This document shows positions 52,161 to 63,849 of a stretch of DNA of 64,000 nucleotides, piece after piece (the first letter of the stretch is position 1; each line of letters begins with the position of its first letter). The translations under genes were made by a program, and so were the position numbers. Origin of the DNA: Spirodela intermedia (taxonomy: Eukaryota; Streptophyta; Magnoliopsida; Alismatales; Araceae); NCBI GenBank assembly GCA_902729315.2, contig LR746273.1, forward strand, positions 6,778,501-6,842,500, read 5' to 3'. Below the pieces are notes generated by a model that was given only the letters and a program-made list of their open reading frames with translations, was not told the DNA's origin and did no database searches.

Positions 52161-53665
52161 TCATGGAAATATAGCTCGTCTCCTTGGAGGCCCAGATTTC
52201 TAATGATCGCGCGAAAGACAAGTCGTATGTGACTTTGTGGTCACGATATGCGACTTTGTGGTACGGGATTCCACCCAGTTTAAAACTTTTGATGCCTATG
52301 GTTGCACTAATATTTTCTGAAATCCAATCATGCTGTTGGATTTTAATACCCCTTTAATCTGGGTAAGTTCTATTCATTATTGGAAATCATACTTACAATC
52401 AACATCTTGGCTGAAAAGGATGAATTCAGGTCAATGTCTCAAGTTTGTAACAAAGCTGGTCTCTTAGAAAAGTTGCCAATAGACATCGGATAACTCTTTT
52501 TATGTTATTTTGTGTGTAAATAACCAGTTCATTGTAGCTCCCCCAAACAAAGGCAAAACAATTGTAGACAAGCAGGTTATTTTCTCCTTATGCAGGACAT
52601 TACATTCTGTCTCTCGAATATTCATGGATGTACTTTGGCAGATCTGGAGAAAGGGCATTACTCGTAAGGTTGCTCCAAATATCACACTTTGAGAATTCTA
52701 AGTTTTGTAGAAATAAGAAGTAAAGCAATTAATTTAAGCTGCCCAAGACCTCAAGGGGAAGAGTGTGGGGTTATGTCTCGTGTAATGACCATCTTGGCCA
52801 CTTGATTCACTGAAATTTCAAGAATAAAACATATCAGAATAAGGAATGGGTTGGAGCAGCACAACTTGATGTCTGGATGTACTAGGCCTAGAGCTTGTAA
52901 ACTTCAAATGTGACAAAAAAGATATGATATATATAAAATAGCTTAAAAATCACTTTTCAATACAATTTTGAGGATGACCAAATTGGCCACACAAATAGGG
53001 AAATGTTTATGTCACCTTCAGACATGTTAACATTGACTTCGTATCCTAGCCATCTAATGAAGCACTTTCATGAGGAAGGATCAACATTTCATTGGCTTGC
53101 AAATAACTACTAGAGAAGCCGTGCCAAAATCAAAGTCAACATTTGAGTCATTGATTGGAAATTGTAAGTCTAGAGCTTGGGCTATTCTCTTCTAGGCTTG
53201 ACCTTTGAATATTTCCTTGTACATGATCTGAAGCTGGTTTGTTCACTATCAGGGCTGGGTCTTGGAATGGGTATAGTTTGGACCATGTCCAACCTATTCT
53301 AGCCCTCTTTCCATTTACACCACTTTATTCAACTCTCTCTCTCTCTTTCTCTCTCTTACAACCACCATATGAAGTACCATACACAAAAAGGCTATCAATT
53401 GATTGGGAAGGTAGGTGTGACATTCCTAGAACCTCACAATTGGTATGAGGTCTAGTGAGCTTGTGAGACACATACAAAAGGAGGTGCACAACTAAGCCAT
53501 GTGTGGCATTTGCATAGCACATGTGGCAGGTGGGTGTGTGTGGCATGTGAAAATATGTAAGTTTCCTATATCTAGAGTGATTCTTTTGGATCTAGGAGAG
53601 ATCTAGAGATCCCTCAAGTAGATTGAGAAAAAGGTAATAAAAGAGGATTTAAATAGAGAAGGTTC

Positions 53666-56440
53666 TTGACGTGACTTAGTTGTTGTATAGTAAATCATGT
53701 AAATTTAAAATTTATCAAAGTAGAAAATATTAATTTTTAGATGTTTAAAAATATTTCTGAATTAATATATCAATTCTAATTTAATAAAATTTTAAAAAAT
53801 AACAATAATTTTCTAGGTCAATCATAGGGATGTAATATAATATATGATAATATTTCAGAATTTATTACAAATAATATAATTTTTTTAGAAATTTTATACT
53901 AATAAATAAAAATAAAATATATTTAAATTCACAAAAAGAAAAATAAGAGTGTAGATGTCAAGATGATGTCATCACCTTATGAACGTAAATCGAGTGAAAA
54001 TAAAGTTTCACCTGACAATTCTTATGTAAGTGATTACAAATAATTTAATTGGTCAAATTAAGATATGTAAAATTTGGAAGAATTATAATTAAATGAAGAG
54101 TAGTTTGAAAATTTTAAATCACACAAATTATGTCTAGATGAAGTAAAAATTAAGTTGAAAGTAGGAAAAACAAAGTTCCGGCATCACAACGACGATGCGT
54201 TGATAATGCATTGCAATTTTTGAGTGTTTGGAAAGATTGTCATGTTGTGTCCATGGCCTCAAAATCTCTCCTTAGATAAAGACGATGTGGGTAATTTCTA
54301 GATCTTCTTGTGAAGTCTAGAGATCAATGAAATGGGTCATCGAATCGTCTCTAGTGGCTATTGGTAAATCTTCATTATCATTAGTTAAAAAATAATAAAT
54401 AATATAGTTTTAGTTTTAACTTATGATAAATATATTTATATTTATGTAAAATTATGAAAAGTTATTTTAAATTGATTAATGTGATTTTTTGGCTAATTAT
54501 GTGATTTTATGTGAATTTATATAATTTTATAATCCTATTTTTGAGATTAATAAAGAAAAATAAAAGAAAATAAAAAAATAGAAAAAAGGGGGGGGGGGGG
54601 GGGGAAGGGACCTGCCGACCAGCTAGGCCCACAAGTGGGTTGGAAGTGTAGTTGCGGCTGAGCCACGAGTAAGGGCTTGAGGGGCTATAGACCGATGGAG
54701 GCACATGTGCATTACTCTCCTTCCATGTCATTAGTGGCCAGTTGGTTTTGGGGCAAAACTTGTATTTTTATTTGATTAAATCACGACTTTCTTGTAGATC
54801 GTCAGTGAAGGATTAAGTCATTAGAATTACTTGATCATCGAGGAAAATCTTGTCAACAGGATTCACAAAATATTGTTACTAAATTATTGAATGATTCAAG
54901 ATAAAAAGATTACAAATCTATTGAGTAAATCATCTCCGATTGATTGACGAATAAATTATTGTTAGAAAAAGAATGATTTACCAAGAGATGAGTTGTCACC
55001 TCTTGAGAGTGTATCAGATGCGATGAAAAACCTCCTCTTACTATGTGGACCTAAAGATGAAGCTCCTTGACACATGTCCTACCTCCATCCAGCTCTTCTC
55101 CGTCAAGTGATAGTTGTTGGAGAGCCACAAAGTTGTCATTTTTTCGCTCCACTGGGTGACAACTGCTAAAGATGATTCAACGACTCATTTTATTGATCTC
55201 TAAACTTTATAACAAGATCTAGAGATTGCCCACGTCGTCTTTGTCTAAGGAGAGCCTTTGAAGTCGTGGACACTACACGACAATCTTTTTAAATGCTCAT
55301 GATTTCGATGCATCACCAATGCATCGCCGTCGCGATGTAGTAATTTTGTTTTCTTACTTTCAACTTAATTTTTATTTTATTTAATGATAATTTATGTGAT
55401 TTAAATACCAAATAATTCTTTATTCAATTAAGATTATTTTAACTTTTATAGATCTTAATTTGATCAATCAAATCATCTATAATCACTTATGTAAGAATCA
55501 CTGAGTGGAACTTTATTTCTATTCGATTCACATTCGTCGAGTACTGATGTCATCTTGATGTCCACACCCTTATTTTCTTTTTTTGTGAATTTTAAATATA
55601 TTTTATTTTTATTTTTTAATCTCAAATTTATAAAAAATTATATTCTTTGAGAAAAATTTGAAAAATTATCTTACATTATATTACATCCCTCTGATTGTCT
55701 TGAAAATTTTTTACTATTTTAAAAACTTTTGTTAAGGTATAATTGATATGTTTATTTATAAATACTTCTAAATATCTAAAAATTAGTATTTTTTAGTTTT
55801 ATAAAATTTAAATTTACGTGAACTATATCTAGTGGAGTAAAAAACTACTAAGTCACATCAACTATCATCAAGTGAAGTGAAAAAATGATAACTTTGTGAT
55901 TCTTTTGTGGTAGTCACCCGACGGAAAAGAGTTGAATAGAGGTAGGGCACATGTTAGGGAGCTTCATCCTCAAGTCTGTGTAGTAAGAAGAGACTCTTCA
56001 TTACATTTGATACATTCTTAGGAGGTGATGATTCATATCTCAGTAGATCGTCCTCTTCTCGACAATGACTTATTTGTCAATCAATTGAAGATGACTTACT
56101 TGACAGATTCACAATCTTTTTATCATAAATTATTCAGAAATTTTAGTAACAATGCTCTGCGAATCATATTGATGAGATTTTTATCAATGATCAAGCAATT
56201 CTAGTGGCTTAATCCTTCACCGGTCATTTATAGAAAAGTCATAATCTAATTAGATAAAGATATGAGTTTTGACTCTGATAGAATTTGGACTCCTAACCGG
56301 TCGCCCATCTACATGAGAGAAAGGGAAGTAAGTTCTTGAATGTCCTTATATAGTGATGTCATCATGATATCTCGTTGTTATAAATAAGGGGTATTTTCAA
56401 TATTAAAATCATCAAAAACATTCCAGAGAAAGGGTTATGA
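53666..56440 (+). repeat. Host LTR-like repeat, interrupted by C4
   Basis: The forward 5' part (53666-54361, start TGACGTGACTTAG) and forward middle part (55861 to about 56440) are one element split by the reverse copy C4. The 3' end is lost at the tandem-duplication junction. Confidence 0.65.
54362..55860 (-). repeat. Nested LTR-like repeat, copy C4
   Basis: A full reverse-oriented copy of about 1.5 kb inserted in the host repeat. Ends are TG..CA, with CTAT at 54358-54361 and again at 55862-55865 (GCTAT/ACTAT as a 5-bp duplication). It has lost the USE/TATA region by deletion near 54755 and carries a poly-G run near 54588-54604. Confidence 0.7.
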
Positions 56441-57235
56441 AGGTTATTTTTAATATTAAAATCATCAAAAACATTGCAGGTTATTTTCTCATTATGAAGG
56501 GCATGACATTCTTTCTCTCGAATATTCACAATTGTACTTTGGCAGATTTGGAGAAAGGGCATTACTCGTAAGGTTGCTCCAAATATCACACTTTGAGAAT
56601 TCTAAGTTGTGTAGAAATAAGAAGTAAAGCAATTAATTTAAGCTGCCCAAGACCTCAAGGGGAAGAGTGTGGGGTTATGTCTCATGTAATAACCATCCTT
56701 GCCACTTGATTCACTGAAATTTCAAGAATAAAACATATCAGAGTAAGGAATGGGTTGGGGCAGCACAACTTGATGTTTGGATGTACTAGGCCTAGAGCTT
56801 GTAAACTTCAGATGCGACAAAAAAGATATGATATATATAAAATAGCTTAAAAATCACTTTTCAATACAATTTTGAGGATGACCAAATTGGCCACACAAAT
56901 AGGGAAATGTTTATGTCACCTTCAGACATGTTAACATTGACTTCGTATCCTAGCCATCTAATGAAGCACTTTCATGAGGAAGGATCAACATTTCATTGGC
57001 TTGCAAATAACTACTAGAGAAGTTGTGCCAAAGTCAAGGTCAACATTTGAGTCATTGACTGGAAATTGTAAGTCTAGAGCTTGGGCTATTCTCTTCTAGG
57101 CTTGACCTTTGAATATTTCCTTGTACATGATCTGAAGCTGGTTTGTTCACTGTCAGGGTTGGGTCTTGGAATGGGTATAGTTTGGACCATGTCCAACCTA
57201 TTCTAGCCCTCTTTCCATTTACACCACTTTTATTC

Positions 57236-57286
<51 letters not shown>

Positions 57287-57804
57287 CCACCATATGAAGT
57301 ACCATACACAAAAAGGCTATCAATTGACTGGGAAGGTAGGTGTGACATTCCTAGAACCTCACAATTGGTATGAGGCCTAGTGAGCCTATGAGACACGTAC
57401 AAAAGGAGGTGCACAGTTGAGCCATGTGTGGCATGTGCATATAGCACATGTGGCAGGTGGGTGTGTGTGGCATGTGAAAATATGTGAACAAATCATGAAA
57501 ACTTGGAGTGAGTTTCCTACATCTAGAGTGATTCTTTTGGATCTAGGAGAGATATGGAGATCCCTCAAGTAGATTGAGAAAAAGGTAAAAAAAGAAGATT
57601 TAAATAGAGAAGGTTCTTGATGTGACTTAGTTGTTGTATAGTAAATCATGTAAATTTAAAATTTATAAAGGTAGAAAATATCAATTTTTAGATGTTTAAA
57701 AATATTTATGGACAAAGACACTCGGCAATGTGGGTAATCTCTTGATCTTCTTGTGAAGTTTAGAGATCAATAAAATGGGTCATCGAATTGTCTCTAGTGG
57801 CTAT

Positions 57805-59246
57805 TGATAAATCTTCATTATCATCAATTAAAAAATAATAAATAATATAGTTTTAGCCTTAACTCATGATAAATATATTTATATTTATGTAAAATTATGA
57901 AAAGTGATTTTAAATTAACTAGTGTGATTTTTTGGCTAATTATGTGATTTTATGTGAATTTATTTAATTTTATAATCCTACTTTTGAAATAATTGAAGAA
58001 AAATAAAAAAAATAAAAAAATATAAAAAATAGGGGGGGGGGGAGGGGACCTACCAGCCAGCTAGGCCCACAAACGGGTTGGAAGTGTAGTCGCGGTGGAG
58101 TTGTGAGCATGGGCTTGAGGGGCTATGGACTGATGGGGGCACATGTGCGTCACTCTCCTTCTATGTTATTAGTGGCTAGTTGATTGTGGGGCAAGGAGTG
58201 GTCATACACATGTGAGAAAGGGACTCATTAATTCCTAGATCTATCATTGACTAAATAGCTAAGTCCAATGTTGTTTCAAAATGACTAAATCTCATATTAT
58301 ATATATGTGTCTCAACACTCTGCATATAATTGATGTGGGACTAGATCGATGGTCACACCTTCCTCAGAATATTTTAAAGATTTTAATACCTAAAATACTC
58401 TTTATTTATAATAGCGAGATATCATAATGACATCACTATATAAGGATTTTTGAGAACTTATTCCCTCTCTCTCATGCAAGTAGACGACTGACACAAGTTT
58501 GAATCCTACTAGAGTCAAAACTTGTATTTTTATTTGATTAAAAATTGCGACTTTCCTACAGATCATCGATGAAGGATTAAGTCATCAGAATTGTTTGATC
58601 ATCGACGAAAATCTCATCAACGTGATTCATAAAATATTGTTACTAAATTACTGAATGATTCAAGATAAAAAGATGACAAATCTATTAAGTAAATCATCCT
58701 TGATTGATTGACGAACAAGTCATCGTTAAGAAGAGAGCAATTTGTTGAGAGATGAGTTGCCACCTTTTGAGAGCATATCAGATGCAATGAAGAGGCTCCT
58801 TTTACTATGTGGACTTAAAGATGAAGCTCCTTGACACGTGCCCTATCTCTATCTAGCTTTTCTCTATCAAGTGATAGTTGTTGGAGAGCCACAAAGTTGT
58901 CATTTTTTTATTCCACTGAGTGACAACTGCTAAAGATGATTCGACAACTCATTTTATTGATCTTTAGACTTTATAATAAGATATATTTTATTTTTATTTA
59001 TTAATATCAAATTTATAAAAAAATATATTATTTGAGAAAAATTTTGAAAAATTATCTTACATTATATTACATCTCTATGATTGTCTTGAAATTTTTTTAT
59101 TATTTTTAAAACTTTTATTAAAGTATAATTGATATATTTATTTAAAAATACTTCTAAATATCTAAAAATTAGTATTTCTTAGTTTTATAAATTTTAAATT
59201 TATGTGAACTATATCTAGTGCAGTAAAAAACTACTAAGTCACATCA
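57805..59246 (-). repeat. Nested LTR-like repeat, copy C5
   Basis: Reverse copy at the same internal position as C4 (the GTGGCTAT junction is shared), so the nesting came before the tandem duplication. Unlike C4 it keeps the USE/TATA and hairpin block. A poly-G run lies at about 58032-58042. Confidence 0.7.
58306..58342 (-). promoter_or_regulatory. USE plus TATA inside C5
   Basis: Minus strand AGTCCCACATCA (58342-58331), then TATATA starting at 58306, 24 nt apart. A hairpin (arms 58201-58193 and 58160-58151) and long T-runs beyond 58030 follow downstream. Confidence 0.45.
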
Positions 59247-59828
59247 GCGATCATCAGCTGAAGTGAAAAAATGATAACTTTGTAACTCTTCAGCGGTAGT
59301 CACTCGATGGAGAAGAGTTAAATAAAGGTGGGGCACGTGTTAGGGAGCTTCATACTCAAGTTTGTGTAGTAAGAAGAGGCTCTTCATTATATCTAGTATG
59401 TTCTTAGGAGGTGACGATTCATATCTTAGTAGATCATCCTCTTCCCGACGATGACTTATTTGTCAATCAATTGAAGATGACTTAATAGATTCACGATCCT
59501 TTTATCGTGAATTGTTCAAAAATTTTAGTAACAATGCTCTGCAAATCATATTGACGAGATTTTTATCGATGATTGAGCAATTCTGGTGGCTTAATCCTTC
59601 ACCGGTGATTTGTAGAAAAGTCATAATTTAATTAGATAAAAATACGAGTTTTGACTCTAATAAGATTTGAACTCATAACCGGTTGCCCATCTATATGAGA
59701 GAGAGGGAAATAAGTTCTCAAATGTCTTTATACAGTGACATCATCATGATATCTTGTTGTTATAAATGAGGGACATTTTCAATATTAAAATTATTGAAAA
59801 CATTTCGGAGAAAATGTGATGAGGGTTT

Positions 59829-59872
59829 AGTCCCACATCAATTACATGCAGAAGTTTGGGATGAATATATAG
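59829..59872 (+). promoter_or_regulatory. USE plus TATA in the host repeat of unit 2
   Basis: AGTCCCACATCA (59829-59840), then TATATAG at 59866-59872, spacing 25. A hairpin with arms 59921-59929 and 59962-59971 follows. The 3' end with T-runs is missing, replaced by Copia sequence. Confidence 0.45.
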
Positions 59873-60159
59873 TAATATGAGATTTGGGAATCAATGAGTC
59901 CCTTTTTCACGTGTGTATGACCACTCTTTACCTCATGCCCGACTTGCCACTAGTGGTGTGAAAAGAGAGTGATGCACACATGTCCACATCGGTCCATAGC
60001 TACTTGAGTCCTAACTTGTAGCTTCACCCGACTACACTTCTGACCTACTTGTAGTCTCAATTAGGGTTTATCTTAGTGAACTTCATCCATCCATCACATC
60101 TCAGATCTAGGGGGCTATTCTCTCTATGAATCATGTGCTTGATCTCATCTTCATCTTCT

Positions 60160-60785
60160 CGATAGCCCTTCAAGTCACCACATGTACACTCATCCACTTG
60201 TCTTCTTCCTCTCGAGGCACCACTTCTACTCCTTCAGCTCTTGCTGGTGCTGCTCTGTGAGCTCGATATGATACCCCCCCTTCTCGCACTAATCGTAATT
60301 GTACTCTTCGCAAATGTGGGCACAACATTTTTCCTCCATGTCCTTTCTACCGGAAGTAGAATCATTTGGCTACTAAGTGTTGGAAGTAATTTGGCAAGCC
60401 CGCTTCCACACAATTGGCGATAACTTCTCAGACTTTGACGTCCCCTACTTCATCCCATCTTTCAGCTCTTACCTTCCACGTGACCTTGATGCTTGTAGAA
60501 TATGATGCCCTTCGCTATATCAATAGTATCGACGCTTTCACCTTTGTTAGTCTCACCTCGTTTTCAGCCTTCTCCATACCAAGTACACACATTCTCTTTG
60601 CTTCCTCTTCAACGTCATGGATTATTGATTCAGAGGCCTCCACCCACATGACTGGTATCCTCACTATTCTCTCATTCTGTCAGCCTACTTCAACCGATTC
60701 CCCTATCACCATTGCCAATGGTCAGACTTATCTGGTCAAAGGTTATGGTGCCACCTCAGCTTCTCCCTCCTTTCACCTCACCTAA
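60160..60785 (+). mobile_element. Degraded Ty1/Copia gag-protease fragment
   Basis: Parts of a gag zinc knuckle region (CTLRKCGHN, then HLATKCWK and FGKPAST) and a protease start (SWIIDSEASTHMTG, with DSE in place of the active DSG) lead into a typical ITIANGQTYLVKGYG stretch. Stops interrupt the frame between the parts. It is inactive and abuts the RLK pseudogene on its right. Confidence 0.75.
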
Positions 60786-60799
60786 GTTCTCTACATTTT

Positions 60800-62329
60800 T
60801 AATTTTCCAACTAACCTTCAGTAAGGGAGGATGGGTGAATGAGATTAATATGTAGATAAACAATGAAAAGCTTCTGCTACTCTGAATAGGATCATTGATG
60901 ACCTCCTTATGGTCTACTCCAAAAGGTGGGCTATATTTATCATACAACCAACCTTCGGGTAACCTTTTGTAGACACTTATCAACTTTGTGTTGTTCGTTG
61001 AGTTCAATGCTTTGAGTTCTGTGAAATGCATGATGACGTAGACTCTATCCCAAGGATCACCATCTATTCCCAAGAAGACTGAACTTATGACTGCTGTGGC
61101 CATGACTTTTGAAGGGACTTGAAACCTGTCTCCTACTTTTGGGGCCACTTCACTCGAGCCAGTGAACTTGTGGAAGCGGGTGGAGGCGTTGAACCGGATG
61201 CGGTCATATGGATCATCTGAGTACCTACATCAGAAATAAATGCTTATTAGTTATGCTAATTGTTTGCGTGTGACAGATTGAAAAGGGTAACTCTGGGCTT
61301 TCCAAGGTCTAGGCCCGGTCAGTCCGTACCCTTCCCATCTGAACCAGCAGGCAATATAACCGGGTAAACAAATGCTAGGATTTGAACCGTTGGTTGCGAA
61401 ATTCGTCTATTGGAATAATTGTCGACTACCTCAACTGGTATGTCGCTCCGAAGTTCTTTCGCGATTCATAGACCAAATGCTGGGACAGGCTCGCGATGGG
61501 ATACATGAAGTCGGGGAGTGGCCTCAGCTCGAGAGTCGATATGAAGGGCGTCCCCTTGCCCGTGTTGATCAGGCACACCCAGAGGAAATCCCCCGAGGCT
61601 ACCGTGATGATCTCGAATATGCCGGCGCCGTCGAATGACAGTCGGACGGTGGTCCAGAAGTTGACCCCGATATGGAGGTCGAACGTGGGAACGTTCCTCC
61701 TTTTGTCCTAGTTCCCATACCAGAACCCAGCTCGAATCAGGTACTTCTTGCCGGTCTGCACCGGCCACAGCTTGTAGCAGTTGCGATCCCCATTGGGGAA
61801 GCTTCGGAGAGTTTCATATTGCCGAGAAAATGGGTTATTTGAGACGATCTTGTTCTCCCCCCTATTGATGTACCTCGAGTCTGGGGAAAAGGTTATTTTA
61901 GTGCTGGGGTCTTCATAGTCTGCGCCGTCAGGGTTGCCACAATCTATGCTTATGAAACCTGCATGATATTCATCAATGCTTGTCCTAAGTCTTGTATGAT
62001 AGATATCTCTGCACCCAAAGCCAGAACTGATCCATCCCCCCAGTGCGGAAGGGGAATCAGATAGAAGCAGCCAAGGATCGGGAGCAAGGGGAAATAACAA
62101 GCAGTGTTTTGGTAGGAGTAAATAGCCATGCCTTGGAGAAAAAACTGAGGCATAATTCCATAGCTGTGAGTCATAGAGCAGACGTACCTTCCTGGGACTG
62201 GCTATGTACCGGTTGGGTTGCGAAGGTGGAGAAGAAGAACAATAGAAAGAAAAAGACTAGGAGAAACCGTAAGGATGGGGGGAACCACAGTGTCCCCTTC
62301 AAGGTAGCAGAGCTCGTTCCTCCTTCCAT
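60800..62329 (-). pseudogene. RLK-A duplicate, truncated (exons 1-3)
   Basis: Near-identical copy of RLK-A 5' DNA at a constant offset of 25209 nt. Exon 1 is at 62329-62188, exon 2 at 61958-61430, exon 3 from 61224. Exon 2 has a nonsense change at 61710-61708: the Tyr codon after WYGN... is TAG instead of TAC. Exon 3 is more diverged and breaks off after THPPL near 60825, where Copia-linked sequence begins. Exons 4-13 (LRRs, TM, kinase) are absent. The promoter side is intact, so a transcript is possible, but no receptor can be made. Confidence 0.88.
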
Positions 62330-62829
62330 CACTGGTGGCCTGGTTTCCTGGCGAGCGAGGTGAGCATATACTGTGATGGCAAAGACTTTCGGTGCCTTCT
62401 CAGGCCAATGCCAACCCCATCTTCATGGGGCGTTGTAACATAACAGTTCACACGGGAGATTAGTTATTGAGACCTTTGTTCTCGAATGGACGTACCAACG
62501 TATGGCCACGGTTGACAGTTAACCAAAGGTTTCGACTTGGGAACGTTGGGGGATATTTCCCCCGTTGCAGGTGAAGGGCTGGGTCAAATCGCTCGGCCTC
62601 TGGGAGGTTTAGGCCTAGTAAGAGACTTGTGGAGTTGAGCAGTGCGTGAAAAAGTCTATGGCCACGCCATTGTCTTTGAAAACTCGACTTTCTATGAAAT
62701 TTTCAATCAGGACTTTTATGTCTCATAACGATAAATATTTTGCCCATCAACATCCAAGAAATTCGAAATGAACCAATAGGTCGAGAATAGCACAGGCAAC
62801 AATGAACAGAGGGTATTTTCGTATAATCT

Positions 62830-63080
62830 CGCGCAGAAGTATTGAACTTCAGCTGTGGGTGGTGTTTTTGGAGGTTGACAGATGAGCCAGCGACGCCAGG
62901 CCTTGCAAATTTTTATGCGTGAGTCTACTGTAAATGCTGATATTTTAATCTTCCGACAATGGGAAGACCTAACATTAATCTTTGGATTTAGCCGCTGAGG
63001 AACCGGAGGGGAAGAGTGTTAGCTAAGACTCGTGTAATGACCATTATAGCCCCGTTGATTTACCCATATTTCTGGAATAA
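62830..63080 (+). repeat. RLK upstream module, partial copy M5
   Basis: Continues the RLK-A duplicate; matches 37620-37870 and ends at ATAACAT near 63080. The next 165 bases or so (63081-63247) have no match elsewhere in the window. Confidence 0.55.
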
Positions 63081-63247
63081 CATACTGTCAGAAATAATAA
63101 CTGATGCAGCATAATGGGTTGTCTTGGGACCTGATTTCATTATTAACGACGATTTTTCAGTTCTCCGTCATAATTAAACTAGTACCATGCTTCCTCATAA
63201 TTAGTTGGTAACTTGGTTCGAACCCTCTCTCTTATGATTTTTCAGTA

Positions 63248-63360
63248 GGGGCACACACCTGCGAGCACCTCAACCACCCTGATTCCTTCCACACCGAGTG
63301 GACCAAGCTCGCCCGCCCGCTGCAGCAGCGCCTGCCGCCGCTGGGTCTTCCTTCAACTGA
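63248..63360 (+). pseudogene. 6PGD 3'-end fragment
   Basis: Matches 25819-25930: GCACACACCT, then SFHTEWTKLAR, then a frameshift in the poly-Ala region and the former stop area CAACTGA. Only the last 35 codons or so remain. The 6PGD 3' flank (GCGCCTGGTT..GATTCGCATTTAT) is also conserved up to about 63510, so this is part of a genomic duplication and not a retrocopy. Confidence 0.85.
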
Positions 63361-63620
63361 GGCATATGTGTCTCTCTCTCTGCGCCTGGTTCTGGCTTTG
63401 AAGCTCGGGGCCCTCTGTCTTGATCAATGAATAAGTTGCGGTGGATTCGCATTTATCATGCGTTTGGGCATATATTTTTTTGTTCATCGGCTGTTTCTCT
63501 CGGAGCCCTCCATTCTCGGATTACAGTAAAAAACAGAGAAAATGCAGGGATACTGATCCTGCTGGACGCAGCAGGCTGGTATGAGGGGGAGAGAGAGAGA
63601 GAGAGAGAGAGAGGGACCGG

Positions 63621-63792
63621 CTAGTTGCTGGAGCTTCTAGTGGGCGTGACCGACTTCTGGGCGAATGTCCTCAGCCCCAGCCTGAAAGCTTCAAGGTTCA
63701 CTCCATTGCCGACGTATATGCTCGTCACCCCCATGCTAGACACCTGAGGAGAGAGAGGGAGAGGGAAACGGATGAATAGATGCTGGGTCAAT

Positions 63793-63849
<57 letters not shown>

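Larger units (their letters stand above)
52573..56470. repeat. Tandem duplication, unit 1
   Basis: The sequence from the GCAGGTTATTTTCTC phrase onward recurs at 56477 in the same order: CTTTGGCAGAT phrase, module M3 (52740-53440), then a host LTR-like repeat with a nested reverse copy. The stretches 52740-53660 and 56640-57617 are close to identical by eye. No gene. Confidence 0.7.
56477..60060. repeat. Tandem duplication, unit 2
   Basis: Second copy of the 52573-56470 unit: module M4 (56640-57345, with a (CT)n of about 45 nt), the host LTR-like repeat from 57619 with an internal deletion of about 0.5 kb, nested copy C5, and the host 3' half to about 60060. No gene recognised. Confidence 0.65.
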
